In this document: piece after piece, positions 47,737 to 56,322 of the stretch
Layout: each line of letters starts with the position of its first letter
How positions within the stretch are numbered: position 1 is the first letter of the stretch
From: Dermatemys mawii
Lineage: Eukaryota; Chordata; Testudines; Dermatemydidae
Assembly (NCBI GenBank): GCA_007922305.1
Contig: ML677335.1
Span: 41,044,949 to 41,108,948, forward strand
Reading direction: 5' to 3'
DNA: 64,000 bases
Translations under genes and position numbers: made by a program
The notes under the pieces: model-generated
Told to the model about the DNA's origin: nothing
The model's database searches: none
The model's input: the letters and a program-made list of their open reading frames with translations, nothing else

Positions 47737-48217
47737 GTCCAGGGACTCCTCCGTGCCCTGGATCGCTGCTGCCTCGTCCTCATCCTCCTCCTCTTCTTCA
47801 TCCTCCTGCTCTTCGTCCTCCTCCTCACCCCCCCCCTTCACTGGTGGGCTGGGAAGTGTCCGTGGTGGTCGATGGAGTGACCGTGGGATCACCACCAAGT
47901 ATCGCGTGCAGCTCCTTATAAAATCTGCAAGTCACCGGGGCTGCCCCTGAGCGGCCGTTTGCCTCGCGGGCTTTGCGATACGCATTCCTAAGCTCCTTTA
48001 CCTTAACACGGCACTGCAGAGTGTCCCGCTCATGGCCTCTTTCTGCCAAGGCCCGTGATAACTGCCCATAGGTGTCAAAATTCCTGCGGCTAGACCGCAG
48101 CTGAGACTGAACAGCCTCTTCCCCGCAGCAGCTGATGAGGTCCAGCACCTCACTATTGCTCCATGCTGGGGATCGCCTATTGCGAGGAGGCATGGCACGT
48201 GGAGTCATGATGATCAA
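47646..48217 (-). CDS. Harbinger Myb/SANT-like protein, exon 1, with one-base frameshift
   Basis: The DNA-binding partner of the transposase. From the ATG at 48217 it reads MIIMTPRAMPPRNRRSPAW and then a trihelix-type Myb/SANT-like domain over about residues 16-110. That includes SPAWSNSEVLDLI, QCRVKVKELRNAYRKARE and CRFYKELHAILGG. After the domain a run of nine C (plus strand, 47828-47836) puts a TGA at 47825. With eight C the frame would run on into an acidic Glu/Asp stretch to the donor at 47646, ending with one base of a codon and matching exon 2. So the break is either an assembly miscount in a homopolymer or a single inactivating insertion. The start could also be M4 or M9. Confidence 0.8.
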
Positions 48218-48560
48218 TCAGAATGATCACCTGCAACGATTCCCTGAGACCACGCCATGCAATCAATCAGATCAATGAGAATGATCACCTGCAAGGATTC
48301 CCTGAGAGCACACCACGCTTGGCTGGAGCAAACAGGAAGGGGATTTTCAAATTTCCCTGGAACTTTAAAGGGCGGGTCTGACGTGTGGTCACCTGAGGAC
48401 AGGACAAAAGAGTTTGCAAGTGATGACCAGAGTGGCTCGAACGGGAATTATGGGACAGGCTGGAGGCCAATTAATACGCAGTGGGTGTCCACATTCTTCC
48501 TGTAGTGCTACAGCAGGTGCGCTACAGCCCTTATTCCCCATGAGGAGGTGGATTAATAAT

Positions 48561-48651
48561 AGCGCTATAACTCCGCGGTTATAGCGCTATTAGTGCCTTG
48601 CCAGTGTGGACGGAGAGTAGGTTATAGCGCTCGTAGGGGCTTTATAGCGCT
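48561..48651 (-). promoter_or_regulatory. Right subterminal AGCGCT cluster
   Basis: AGCGCT at 48561-48566, 48583-48588, 48626-48631 and 48646-48651, with flanking TATA or ATAA, mirroring the left cluster. Near both clusters a GTCCACACTG-type motif also appears inverted (44498-44507; complement at 48602-48611). Confidence 0.6.
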
Positions 48652-48679
48652 ATAAAGTGCCAGTGTAACCATGGCCTAA

Positions 48680-49255
48680 GTCACAAGTACTAGTTGATCT
48701 GCCCTTCTCCACTGTTTAAAGACAGAACTGATTAAGATTCATAAAGAGTCTTTTGGTTTGTTAAGTGACCACTACAGCTGAAATCACTGATAACCAAGTC
48801 ACATAAAGACCAGGCTTCACATAAACACATAGTGTAGGCCAGTACTTAGTCCTCCTGTGGAGACACTTTTCCTACCCCACTGAGAGCTCAGTTGAAATCA
48901 CTGAAAGCTAGGTGGAACCTCAAGGGACCAACTTGCAGAGGTCACAGTGGCAAGTGGCAGCAGAAGGTGATGGGCAGCACAGGGCCATTGGCAACAGAAC
49001 AACGGAGTGAACAGTGGCACAACAAACAGTGGCCAGAGCAAACAGTGAGCAGCTGGAAGAACAAGCCAGGTGCCTTCTTGCCCCCGACCTGAGAGGTGAA
49101 CTCACAGAAAAGAGCCTCTGAACTCTGAGGAAAACATTGGTGAGTGGGGTGAGGTGGAGGGCAAAGTGAGGGGCTGCAGGGCACGTTAAATAAACATTTG
49201 TTTTTGGACTATATTTTAGTGACTTTGCTCCAGAATGCTACAGTAGATTTGAGAC
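48680..49255. repeat. Right flank of Harbinger insertion; possible unclassified retroelement piece
   Basis: No coding sequence. The purine-rich part with repeated AACAGTG / AGCAGCTGG motifs (48940-49060) and the TTAAATAAACATTTG stretch near 49186 look like non-coding LTR-element DNA. I cannot name the family. Confidence 0.3.
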
Positions 49256-49277
49256 TGGGAATGGAAATTTATATAAG

Positions 49278-49420
49278 TATCAGAGGGGTAGCCGTGTTAG
49301 TCTGGATCTGCAAAAGCGACAGAGTCTTGTAGCACCTTATAGACTAACAGATCTTAGGGATCCATAAGCTTTTGTGGGCTACGACCCACTCTATAAGGTG
49401 CTACAAGACTCTGTCGCTTC
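49278..49420 (-). repeat. Penelope-like 3' tail folded into a perfect 29-bp inverted repeat
   Basis: GTAGCCGTGTTAGTCTGGAT, AGACTAACAGATCTTAGGGA and CATAAGCTTTTGTGGGCTAC share the tail of the element at 23405. Positions 49314-49342 are repeated without mismatch on the opposite strand at 49391-49419, with 48 bases between. Perfect identity suggests the inversion formed during insertion, or recently. Confidence 0.75.
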
Positions 49421-49554
49421 CATAAATGTGTTTCCTAATAGGCCAAGATTTTTAAAATGCATTATTTGCCAAGGTTGTTATCTCACGTCATTGCTATCTT
49501 GAGAGGTCATTATGTTGGGGAGTTTTTGTACTAAACATTATAATAATTAATTTT

Positions 49555-49912
49555 TACATAAGAATAGTCATACTGGGTCAGACCAATGTCCACATAGCCT
49601 GGTATCCTGTCTGGTATCCCGACAGTGGTCGAGGCCAGGTGCCCCGGAGGGAATGAACAGAGCAGGTAATCATCAAGTGATCCATCCCCTGTTGCCCACT
49701 CCCAGCTTCTGACAAACAGGCTAGGGACACTCAGAGCATGGTGTTGCATCCCTCCCCATCCTGGCTAATAGCCACTGATGGACCTATCCTCCAGGAATTT
49801 ATCTAGTTCTTTTTTAAATCCTGTTATAGTTTTGGTCTTCACAGCATCCCCTGGCAAAGATTTCCATGGGTTGACTTTATGTGGTGTGAAGAATTACTTC
49901 CCTTTGTTTGTC
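49555..49912 (-). repeat. CR1 LINE 3' part
   Basis: CATAAGAATAGTCATACTGG, GGTGCCCCGGAGGGAATGAA, CCATCCTGGCTAATAGCCA and TTTTTAAATCCTGTTATAG are the CR1 3' UTR read from the other strand. Confidence 0.85.
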
Positions 49913-50215
49913 TGCAAAGGGTCTGCCCCCGGGAGTGGGGGCTTGATGCTGACTGGCAGTAGCACAAACTGAGGCAAAGTGCGGAGAGAGTTGGGGATTC
50001 CCCAGGGAGGGGAGACCCAGAGACAGAGACAGTGGGGGTATTGCCAGTGGGCAGCACCACAGATACAAGGGCACTGGGGTCTGGGAAAGTGAGCGGACAG
50101 TGAGACACTGGCCTGCAGAGGACGCTCCGAGATAGAAAGAGCTAATTCCCAGACAACCAGCAGGAGGCACCATAGGGGTGAGTCATCGCGCCGCTACACC
50201 CCCCGTGAAAATTTT
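49913..50215. repeat. Unclassified GC-rich repeat piece
   Basis: Moderately GC-rich, with GACCCAGAGACAGAGACAG, GCTAATTCCCAGACAACCAG and CAGGAGGCACCATAGGGGTG. It looks like part of an LTR element, but neither ends nor protein content were found. Overlapping minus-strand frames (49839-50173) have no recognisable motif. Confidence 0.35.
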
Positions 50216-51269
50216 AAAAACCCCACACACAATTTCAATTCCTGGGGAAAAAACATTGGGCATTCTTATGTCCTTAACCACTTAAATCCTACTTTTTATA
50301 CTTAATGAAATCACTTTTGCTTATTAATTATTTCCAAGTAATTAATACCTGGGGGGGGGGGGAGGAACAGCTATGCATCTCTCTTGATCAGTGTTATAGT
50401 GTTAGCCAGAACTGAAATACTTAAATCAGAAAAGGAAAAGATGAAAGCCTTACTAGATGGTTATTGTGACTTTGAAGAAGGGCTATACCTTCCTTGAATG
50501 TTTTATTATGGTTTTACCGTTTTCCTGTCTTTATATTGACTGATTTAGTAGGAAGCAGACGTGAAAGTAAAAAATTTAGAGATGGAGAGTGTTTGTGTGA
50601 ATGTATACACGAAAAAATAGAAGATAAAAAAGGTACAGTGCCAGCCTAAATATTACAGCTTCTCGCATCGTTAGATGGGCTGAAGAATGTGCAAGGCAGA
50701 GATGATCGAGTGACCCCAAAGGGCAAGCCAGAACCCCTGATGTTATCACTGGACAAGAGAGCCAAATGGTTGATGAACAAAGGTACACAAGATAACTCCC
50801 TAGGCATCATGGAGGTGTTACATGGTCATCAAAGGTTATAGCTGCATGGCACAGTATCCTCCATAAACTTGCATGGGAGAAAATCTCTATAAGAACTGAG
50901 TGAAAACAACAAGATATTGAGTCTGGTTCTACAACCACCCCCAGGAGCATCTAATGGCACTGGACAAAGACTCAGCTCCACCTCATGGCCAAGTTGCTTG
51001 GCAAGTAACTTGGCACGAGAAACTTTTAGGCTGGTAACTATAACAATCTCGCAGAACTCTTAGGAATGAATGCGTGAGTGAGAGAGAGTCAGTCATGACT
51101 AGAATTAGAATTTGTGATTTCTTCTCTTAACTGTATTCACAATAAATGTGGCATACTTGCCTTGTCTGTCTTATAAGATTGCTAGTTTTTATTCAAATTG
51201 GTACAACAATAGATGGTGAACAATTTTTGAGTTTAACGTGTATAAGCTTTATATAGAGTAAAACATTCA
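50216..51269. other. Gene-free stretch
   Basis: A G12 run lies at 50351-50362. Nothing else recognised. Confidence 0.5.
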
Positions 51270-51505
51270 TTTTGGGTTTGGATCCCATTGGGAGCTGGGT
51301 GTCTGGGTGCTGGAGACAGGAGCACATCTTAAGTGGTTTTCAGTTAAGTCTTCAGCTTTGGGGCATGTGGTTAGACCCTGGGTCTGTGTTGTTGAGCCAG
51401 AGATGCCAGTCTGCTCCAAGGCAGGGTTCTGGAGGCTCAGACTTGCAGAGGAAAGACACTCAGAGGTAGTCTCAGCACTTCAGGTGACAGTTTCAAGGAA
51501 GTTTC
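51270..51505 (+). repeat. Probable LTR-retroelement fragment
   Basis: GGGTTTGGATCCCATTGGGA, GCTGGGTGTCTGGGTGCTGG and AGGTAGTCTCAGCACTTCAG fit, from memory, the 3' part of a turtle LTR family and its leader. The frames at 51272-51510 overlap and are not convincing proteins. Confidence 0.4.
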
Positions 51506-52372
51506 TGTGACCGAACCATTCACAACCAGCATACAATTTTAAGCTTATTTTTCATATTTATACCTTTACAACCCCAGAAAAGAAAAATGTCTAAGATATC
51601 AGAAAATGCAGCCTTCAAATATAGCTGTTCCACATTATCACACTTATCTGTTTTTTTAAAAACAGGAACAGCTGCATTTACTGATAAGGAAACAGGAAGA
51701 TATATTTTTTGCAACGATGTTTATAAAATTCTTTTCTTGTTAAACATATATCTAAGAAATGAGCCACCTTTAATCTTCCCTAATGACTTATTTCATTTGA
51801 GTAAATGACATAGCATAATATCTTCTTCGAAGCATATAGTAGTAATAATCATCAGAGCATGCAGGTTTTTCATATCTAACAAAGTTAGTATAGCTCTGAT
51901 TCCGCCAAAGCATTCAAGCACTCATACAATCTGATTAGGACAAAGTGTGAGCAAGTATTTATTAATGCTATTTAAGAAGAGGGAGATGGGGTTGGTTTGT
52001 TTTTTGTATTCCTGCACTTCGCTTTTGGTTTGAGAGATGCATCTATGGGAGTTCTAGCAGGTAAAAGTTATTCCAAACAATTGTTTTTCTGTAATTGAAA
52101 TAGCGCATTAGCAGCATGCCACCAATTTTCAAATGAGGTATCCTCACTCTAAGGTGTGCAGTTAGATTTTCCTTGTTCTTCATTATAAACCCCCGCCAGT
52201 CAAATAAGCATAATGATAATGGGGTGCAGGTGTTTCTGTGTGTGTATGCACGCGCGGAGGGGTAGTGGGAAGAGGGGGGGAAGACTGTGTAAAGTACCAC
52301 CAGAGAATTCTTCTCAGCTATTTAAAGCTGCACATGAGAACATATTTTAGTTCTATGTACATTTTGAGGGAA
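51506..52372. other. Gene-free AT-rich stretch
   Basis: No recognised feature. Confidence 0.5.
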
Positions 52373-52440
52373 ACAGTCTAGTGGATAAGGTAACAGACTG
52401 GAGTTGATAAAATCTGATTTCTATCCCTAGTTCTGATTTG
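52373..52440 (+). repeat. MIR-type SINE fragment
   Basis: CAGTCTAGTGGATAAGGTAA, CAGACTGGAG and AATCTGATTTCTATCCCTAG follow the MIR head. It is shorter and more diverged than the copy at 8437. Confidence 0.5.
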
Positions 52441-52829
52441 GTTAGAACCAGTATCCACATACTTTACATGGAAACAAGGATACCCACTTTTTTAAAGCTC
52501 CAGTCAAGCTACAGATGACAAGCACAGACTATTACAAATACTGAACTATAATCTGCTCAACTATGGCCACACCTGAACTATTCCAGATAAACTGCATGGT
52601 TTGGAATCTGGCAGTTTTTAAAAAAAATCTCATACTTGAAGTGCCACCCACTGTGAAGTGCTCTTAAACCACTTTGCTGAAAGTGAAACTAAAAATTGGT
52701 CAGTCTCTGAAGTAAGCTGGATACTAATCTAGTGCAGAAAGCAAGAACCAATCTCTGACATGGCTTGGTCAGATCACGTAAGCAGAGATTTAGGAAGCCC
52801 TGAATGACATTCTGGCCACCACACACGAC
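52441..52829. other. Gene-free stretch
   Basis: Nothing recognised. Confidence 0.5.
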
Positions 52830-53250
52830 TAAGGCTTGGTCTACACTACAAGTTAATGTCGACTTTAGTGCCATTAAATCGACATAACCCTGCACCTGTC
52901 CACACACAGTAGCCATTTAAGTCAATTTATAGGGCCCTCAAAACCGATTTCTGTACTCCACCAAAACCAAGGGAGTAACGCTTAAATAGACGTCTCTGGG
53001 TCGACTGTGGCTTAGTGTGGACACATGCAGACTTTACTGGCCTCCGGGAGCTGTCCCACAGTGTTCCATTGTGACCGCTCTGGACAGCACTCACAATGCT
53101 CCTCTGTGACCACTCTGGACAGCAGTCTCAATTCGCTGCTCTGGCCAGGTAGACAGGAAATGCCCCAGGAACATTTGAATTTCATTTCCTGTTTGGCCAG
53201 CTCACCGGCACAGGACACTCACCACGCAGAGCTTCTCAGCACAAAGCACC

Positions 53251-53297
53251 ATGCAGAGCTCATTGGCACAGGAGACCAACCAGCGCAAAAGAGCTAG
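53251..53297 (+). pseudogene. Remnant of Myb-like exon 1 (DNA-binding domain deleted)
   Basis: ATG at 53251 starts MQSSLAQETNQRKRA and reaches a GTAAGG donor at 53298 after only 47 bases. In related turtle Harbingers, as I recall, a similar start leads directly into a Myb/SANT-like domain; here that domain is missing. The 47-base exon also does not match the phase of the next exon for its longest frame. Confidence 0.5.
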
Positions 53298-53324
53298 GTA
53301 AGGGGGTTGGGAAGAAGAGAAAAC

Positions 53325-53499
53325 GCTGGGGGCCGCTTGTGTTGGGGGCATGTGTGTGTTTGGGGCTGGGGGGAGAGAAACCTCCATGAGAGCAGCAGCT
53401 TGGGCTGGGGGCTGCTTGTGTTGGGGGTATGTGTGTGTTTGTTGCGGGGAGAGAAACCTCCATGAGAGCAGCAGCTTGGGCTGGGGGCTGCTTGTGTTT
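53325..53499 (+). repeat. Tandem repeat, 76-79 bp unit, about 2.3 copies
   Basis: Units start at 53325, 53404 and 53480, each with GCTGGGGG, GCTTGTGTT, and (in the first two) GAGAAACCTCCATGAGAGC. It lies in the intron of the Myb-like gene relic. Confidence 0.85.
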
Positions 53500-53806
53500 C
53501 AGCAGCAGAGAGCCAAGCGGTGTGGGGGTGCTTACTGTGGGGAAGGAGAGCATTGTTGTAAAGAATATGCATCAAACCGAAAGAATGTGGCTTACCTGCA
53601 TGGTGGTTTCTGTTGCCTGGCCCTGGGAGAGAGTGCCTGATGTGATGTCTGTACAGGAAAGCTACAGGCACTCAATTTAAGGTGCAAAATGCGACCTTGT
53701 ACAGAAAGCATATGCAGTCTGTGAATACTTTGTTTCATCATGAAAGACTGTTCCCATTGTTCTGGAGAATGTATCTTATAACCTTTTTCCTTCTTTCCTC
53801 CTACAG

Positions 53807-54320
53807 CCAGCGTGATCCCCCCCTCCTCCCCGCTAACATCCCCTTTGGAGAGGCTAGCGCAGATGAGAAGGAGAAGGAAGTGCACAAGAGAAAATTTGTT
53901 TGCCGAGCTCATGAATTTCTCCCGCAGTGAGGCAGCTCAAAACAAAGCATGGAGAGAAAAAATTTTAGAGTCCCAGAGCATATTCAGGGCAGCAGTAGCA
54001 GCATGGGAGGAGAGATGGCAGGAGCGGGAGGAGAGATGGCAGGAGCGGGAGGAGAGNNNNNNNNNNGAGAGATGGCAGGAGCGGGAGGAGAGATGGCAGG
54101 AGCGGGAGGAGAGGAGGATGAAGGCAATGCTGCAGATAATGGAGGATCAGAGTGACATGCTCCGGTGTCTGGTGGAGCTTCATCAGGACCAAAGATTGCC
54201 CCTGCAGCCCCTGTGTAACCACCTCCCCTCCTCCCCAAGTTCCATTGCCTCCCCACCCAGACGCGGGGTGAGAACGCGGTGGGGGGAGGCTCTGGGAACC
54301 GACCCACTCTACCCCACAAT
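53807..54320 (+). pseudogene. Myb-like gene exon 2 relic with heptad-coding 21-bp repeats
   Basis: A TTTCCTCCTACAG acceptor at 53806 opens a frame with LERLAQMRRRRKCTRENLF and QNKAWREKILESQSIF, then repeated ERWQERE units, MKAMLQIMEDQSDMLRCLVE, and a Pro/Ser-rich end. The layout (basic helix, coiled coil, disordered Pro-rich tail) parallels 46825-46257. The 21-bp unit GAGAGATGGCAGGAGCGGGA runs over about 54009-54113 and is broken by an assembly gap, so the copy number is unknown. The frame runs on to 54705 but beyond about 54320 is probably untranslated. Confidence 0.6.
54057..54066. other. Assembly gap (10 N) inside a tandem repeat
   Basis: Ten N between matching halves of the 21-bp repeat. 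A round-number gap in a tandem array usually means a collapsed or unresolved repeat, not ten missing bases. Confidence 0.95.
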
Positions 54321-54554
54321 ACAACACAAGCAGCATGCAGCTCAGTTTATCACAAAAGGTTTTAAAGTGTGTTGTCTCTTTGTCCCCCCCTTCCCCCATC
54401 CACCACACCGACTGGTTTTCCTCCTCACCCACCCCTTCTGGGTTATTTTGCCAGTCTTCCCCTTTGTTTGTGAAGAATCATTAAAGAATTCATGCTTTTT
54501 AAAAAAAGAGATTTTATTTACTCCGCAAATGGGGGGGAAGGGAATAAGGAGGGC

Positions 54555-54664
54555 GGGAGGCTTATCGCAGAGCAGAGCAAGGGAGCGGGTTTTCAACAGC
54601 TCTATAGGGCTGGAGGGTGGGAGGCTTATCACAGAGCAGAGCAAGGGAGCGGGTTTTCAACAGC
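54555..54664 (+). repeat. Tandem duplication, 64-bp period
   Basis: GGGAGGCTTATC, then CAGAGCAGAGCAAGGGAGCG and GGTTTTCAACAGC, occur at 54555 and 54619. It overlaps the 3' end of the transposase relic (minus strand), whose stop region it duplicates. Confidence 0.85.
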
Positions 54665-55943
54665 ATTTTGGCCAGTCACAAAACTGTTTTTCAAGGCTTC
54701 TCTGAGGCGCAGCGCTTCCTGGTGCGCTCTTGTACTTGCCCTGGTGTCTGGCTGCTCGTAAGTAGCGGACAGGACATTTGCCTCTGCCTCCCACCCCACC
54801 ATAAACGTCTCCCCCTTGCTCTCACAGAGATTGTGGAGCACACAGCAAGCAGCAACAACAATGGGCACATTTCTTTCGCTGAGGTCTGAGCGAGTAAGTA
54901 GGATTCTCCACCTGGCCTTCAGACGGCCAAATGTGCACTCCACAACCATTCTGCACTTGCTCAGCCTATAGTTGAACAGCTCCTAACTCTTGTCCAGGGA
55001 TCCTGTGTATGGCTTCATAAGCCAGGGCATTAAGGGGTTGGCTGGGTCCCCAAGGATAACGATCGGCATTTCAACACCCCCCACAGTAATTTTCTGGTCT
55101 GGGAAGAAAGTCCCTTGTGTCAGCTGTCTATACAGCTTAGAGTTCCTGAACACACGAGCGTCATGAACCTTTCCCAGCCATCCCATGCACGTGTCGGTCA
55201 AACGTCCCTTGTGGTCAACCAGTGCTTGCATGACCATTGAACAATACCCCTTGCGGTTTCTGTACTCTGCGCCCTTGTTATCTGGTGCCAAGATAGGGAT
55301 ATGAGTGCCATCTATAGCCCCCTGACCACAGTTAGGGAATCCCAGCGCGGCAAAGCCATCTACTATAGCCTGCACGTTTCCCACACAACCCTGGATAACA
55401 GCAGATCAATGATTGCCCTGGATACTTGCATCACAGCAGCCCCCACTGTAGATTTACCAACTCCAAATTGATTCGCGACTGACCGGTAGCTGTCTGGCGT
55501 TGCAAGCTTCCATAGGACTATCGCCACTCACTTCTGAACTGAGGGCTGCTCTCATTTTGGTATTCTCGCGCTGGAGGGCAGGGGAAAGCAAGTCAAAGTT
55601 CCATGAACGTGCCCTTTCTCATGTGAAAGTTTCTGAGCCACTGTGAGTCATCCCAGACCCGCAGCACTACGCAATCCCACCAGTCAGTGCTTGTTTCCCT
55701 GGCCCAGATTCAGCGTTCCGGAGCATGAGCCTGCCCCATTGCCACCAAAATTGCCAGGTTGTCGGGCCCCTTACTTTCAAAAGAGTCAGTGTCCATGATG
55801 TCCTCATCACTGTCGTCACTCTCCTGATAGCGCAGTCGTCTCCTCATCGCCTTCTTGTGCATACGATGCAGCATGAAATCCACAACAATGTGCGAGGTAT
55901 TCACAATGGCCATTACTGCAGCGGTTACCTGAGCAGGCTCCAT
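54629..55943 (-). pseudogene. Decayed Harbinger transposase (HARBI1-like)
   Basis: Minus strand, from ATG 55943. It starts MEPAQVTAAVMAIVN with an acidic stretch (SDDSDEDIMDTD), as in the intact copy. The frame breaks near 55712. Fragments of the helix-turn-helix region follow at about 55480-55440 in other frames. From 55384 a clean frame carries GAIDGTHIPILAP, GKVHDARVFRNS and VILGDPANPLMPWLMKPY. A TAG at 54983 ends that frame where the intact copy has a Gln codon. It resumes with VVECTFGRLKARWRI and HNLCESKGE. All three catalytic acids remain, but there are several frameshifts and at least one stop. No product is expected. Confidence 0.85.
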
Positions 55944-56322
55944 GCTTTCACTGCTATGGCATCAGCTCAGGCAGCAAAAGCGCGCGAAATGACTGTTTGC
56001 AGTTGCTTTCACAGCGGGAGAGGCACTGCAGGGTGGGTGGGTTTGGGAACGGAGAAAGCTCATAATGGCGTCTGCTGTGACTCTGGGAACTATGGGATAG
56101 CTACCCACAGTGCACCACTCGAAATGGTGCCTGCTGGGACTCCGGGAACTGTGAGATAGGTACCCACAGTGCACCACTCGCTATCTCGACGCTTCCCACT
56201 GTAGTGTGGACGAACAATGCTGACTTACTGTGTTTAGTGTGGACACACAAAATCGATTTTATACAGTCTGCTTTACAAAATCAACAAAATCGACATAAGT
56301 TTGTAGTGTAGACATACCCTTA

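Larger units (their letters stand above)
44415..48676 (+). mobile_element. Near-complete autonomous Harbinger/PIF transposon, 4,262 bp
   Basis: The termini are GGGTATGGTTACACT and, on the other strand, GGCCATGGTTACACT (13 of 15 identical). The target duplication TAA is intact at 44412-44414 and 48677-48679. Inside are a transposase gene (+, 44786-46027) and a Myb/SANT-like gene (-, 48217-46257), arranged tail to tail with neighbouring polyadenylation signals. Both ends carry AGCGCT palindrome clusters. The element's composition is much richer in GC than its flanks. Open transposase, exact target duplication and only one lesion in the second gene point to a young insertion. Confidence 0.93.
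52833..56319 (-). mobile_element. Second Harbinger transposon, decayed, opposite orientation
   Basis: The ends are GGCTTGGTCTACACTACAAG and, from the other strand, GGGTATGTCTACACTACAAA; 24 of the first 30 bases agree. Flanks are TAA (52830-52832) and TTA (56320-56322), so the 3-bp duplication is off by one base. The transposase lies on the minus strand at the right, and the Myb-type partner on the plus strand at the left. It is a different family from 44415: end sequences differ and there are no AGCGCT clusters. Frameshifts, a stop and a deletion leave it non-autonomous. Confidence 0.88.

Noticed and set aside
54321..54705. Continuation of a 297-codon frame as a real host protein
   Set aside because: It lies inside the decayed Harbinger; beyond about 54320 it is low-complexity, contains a tandem duplication and overlaps the transposase relic on the other strand.
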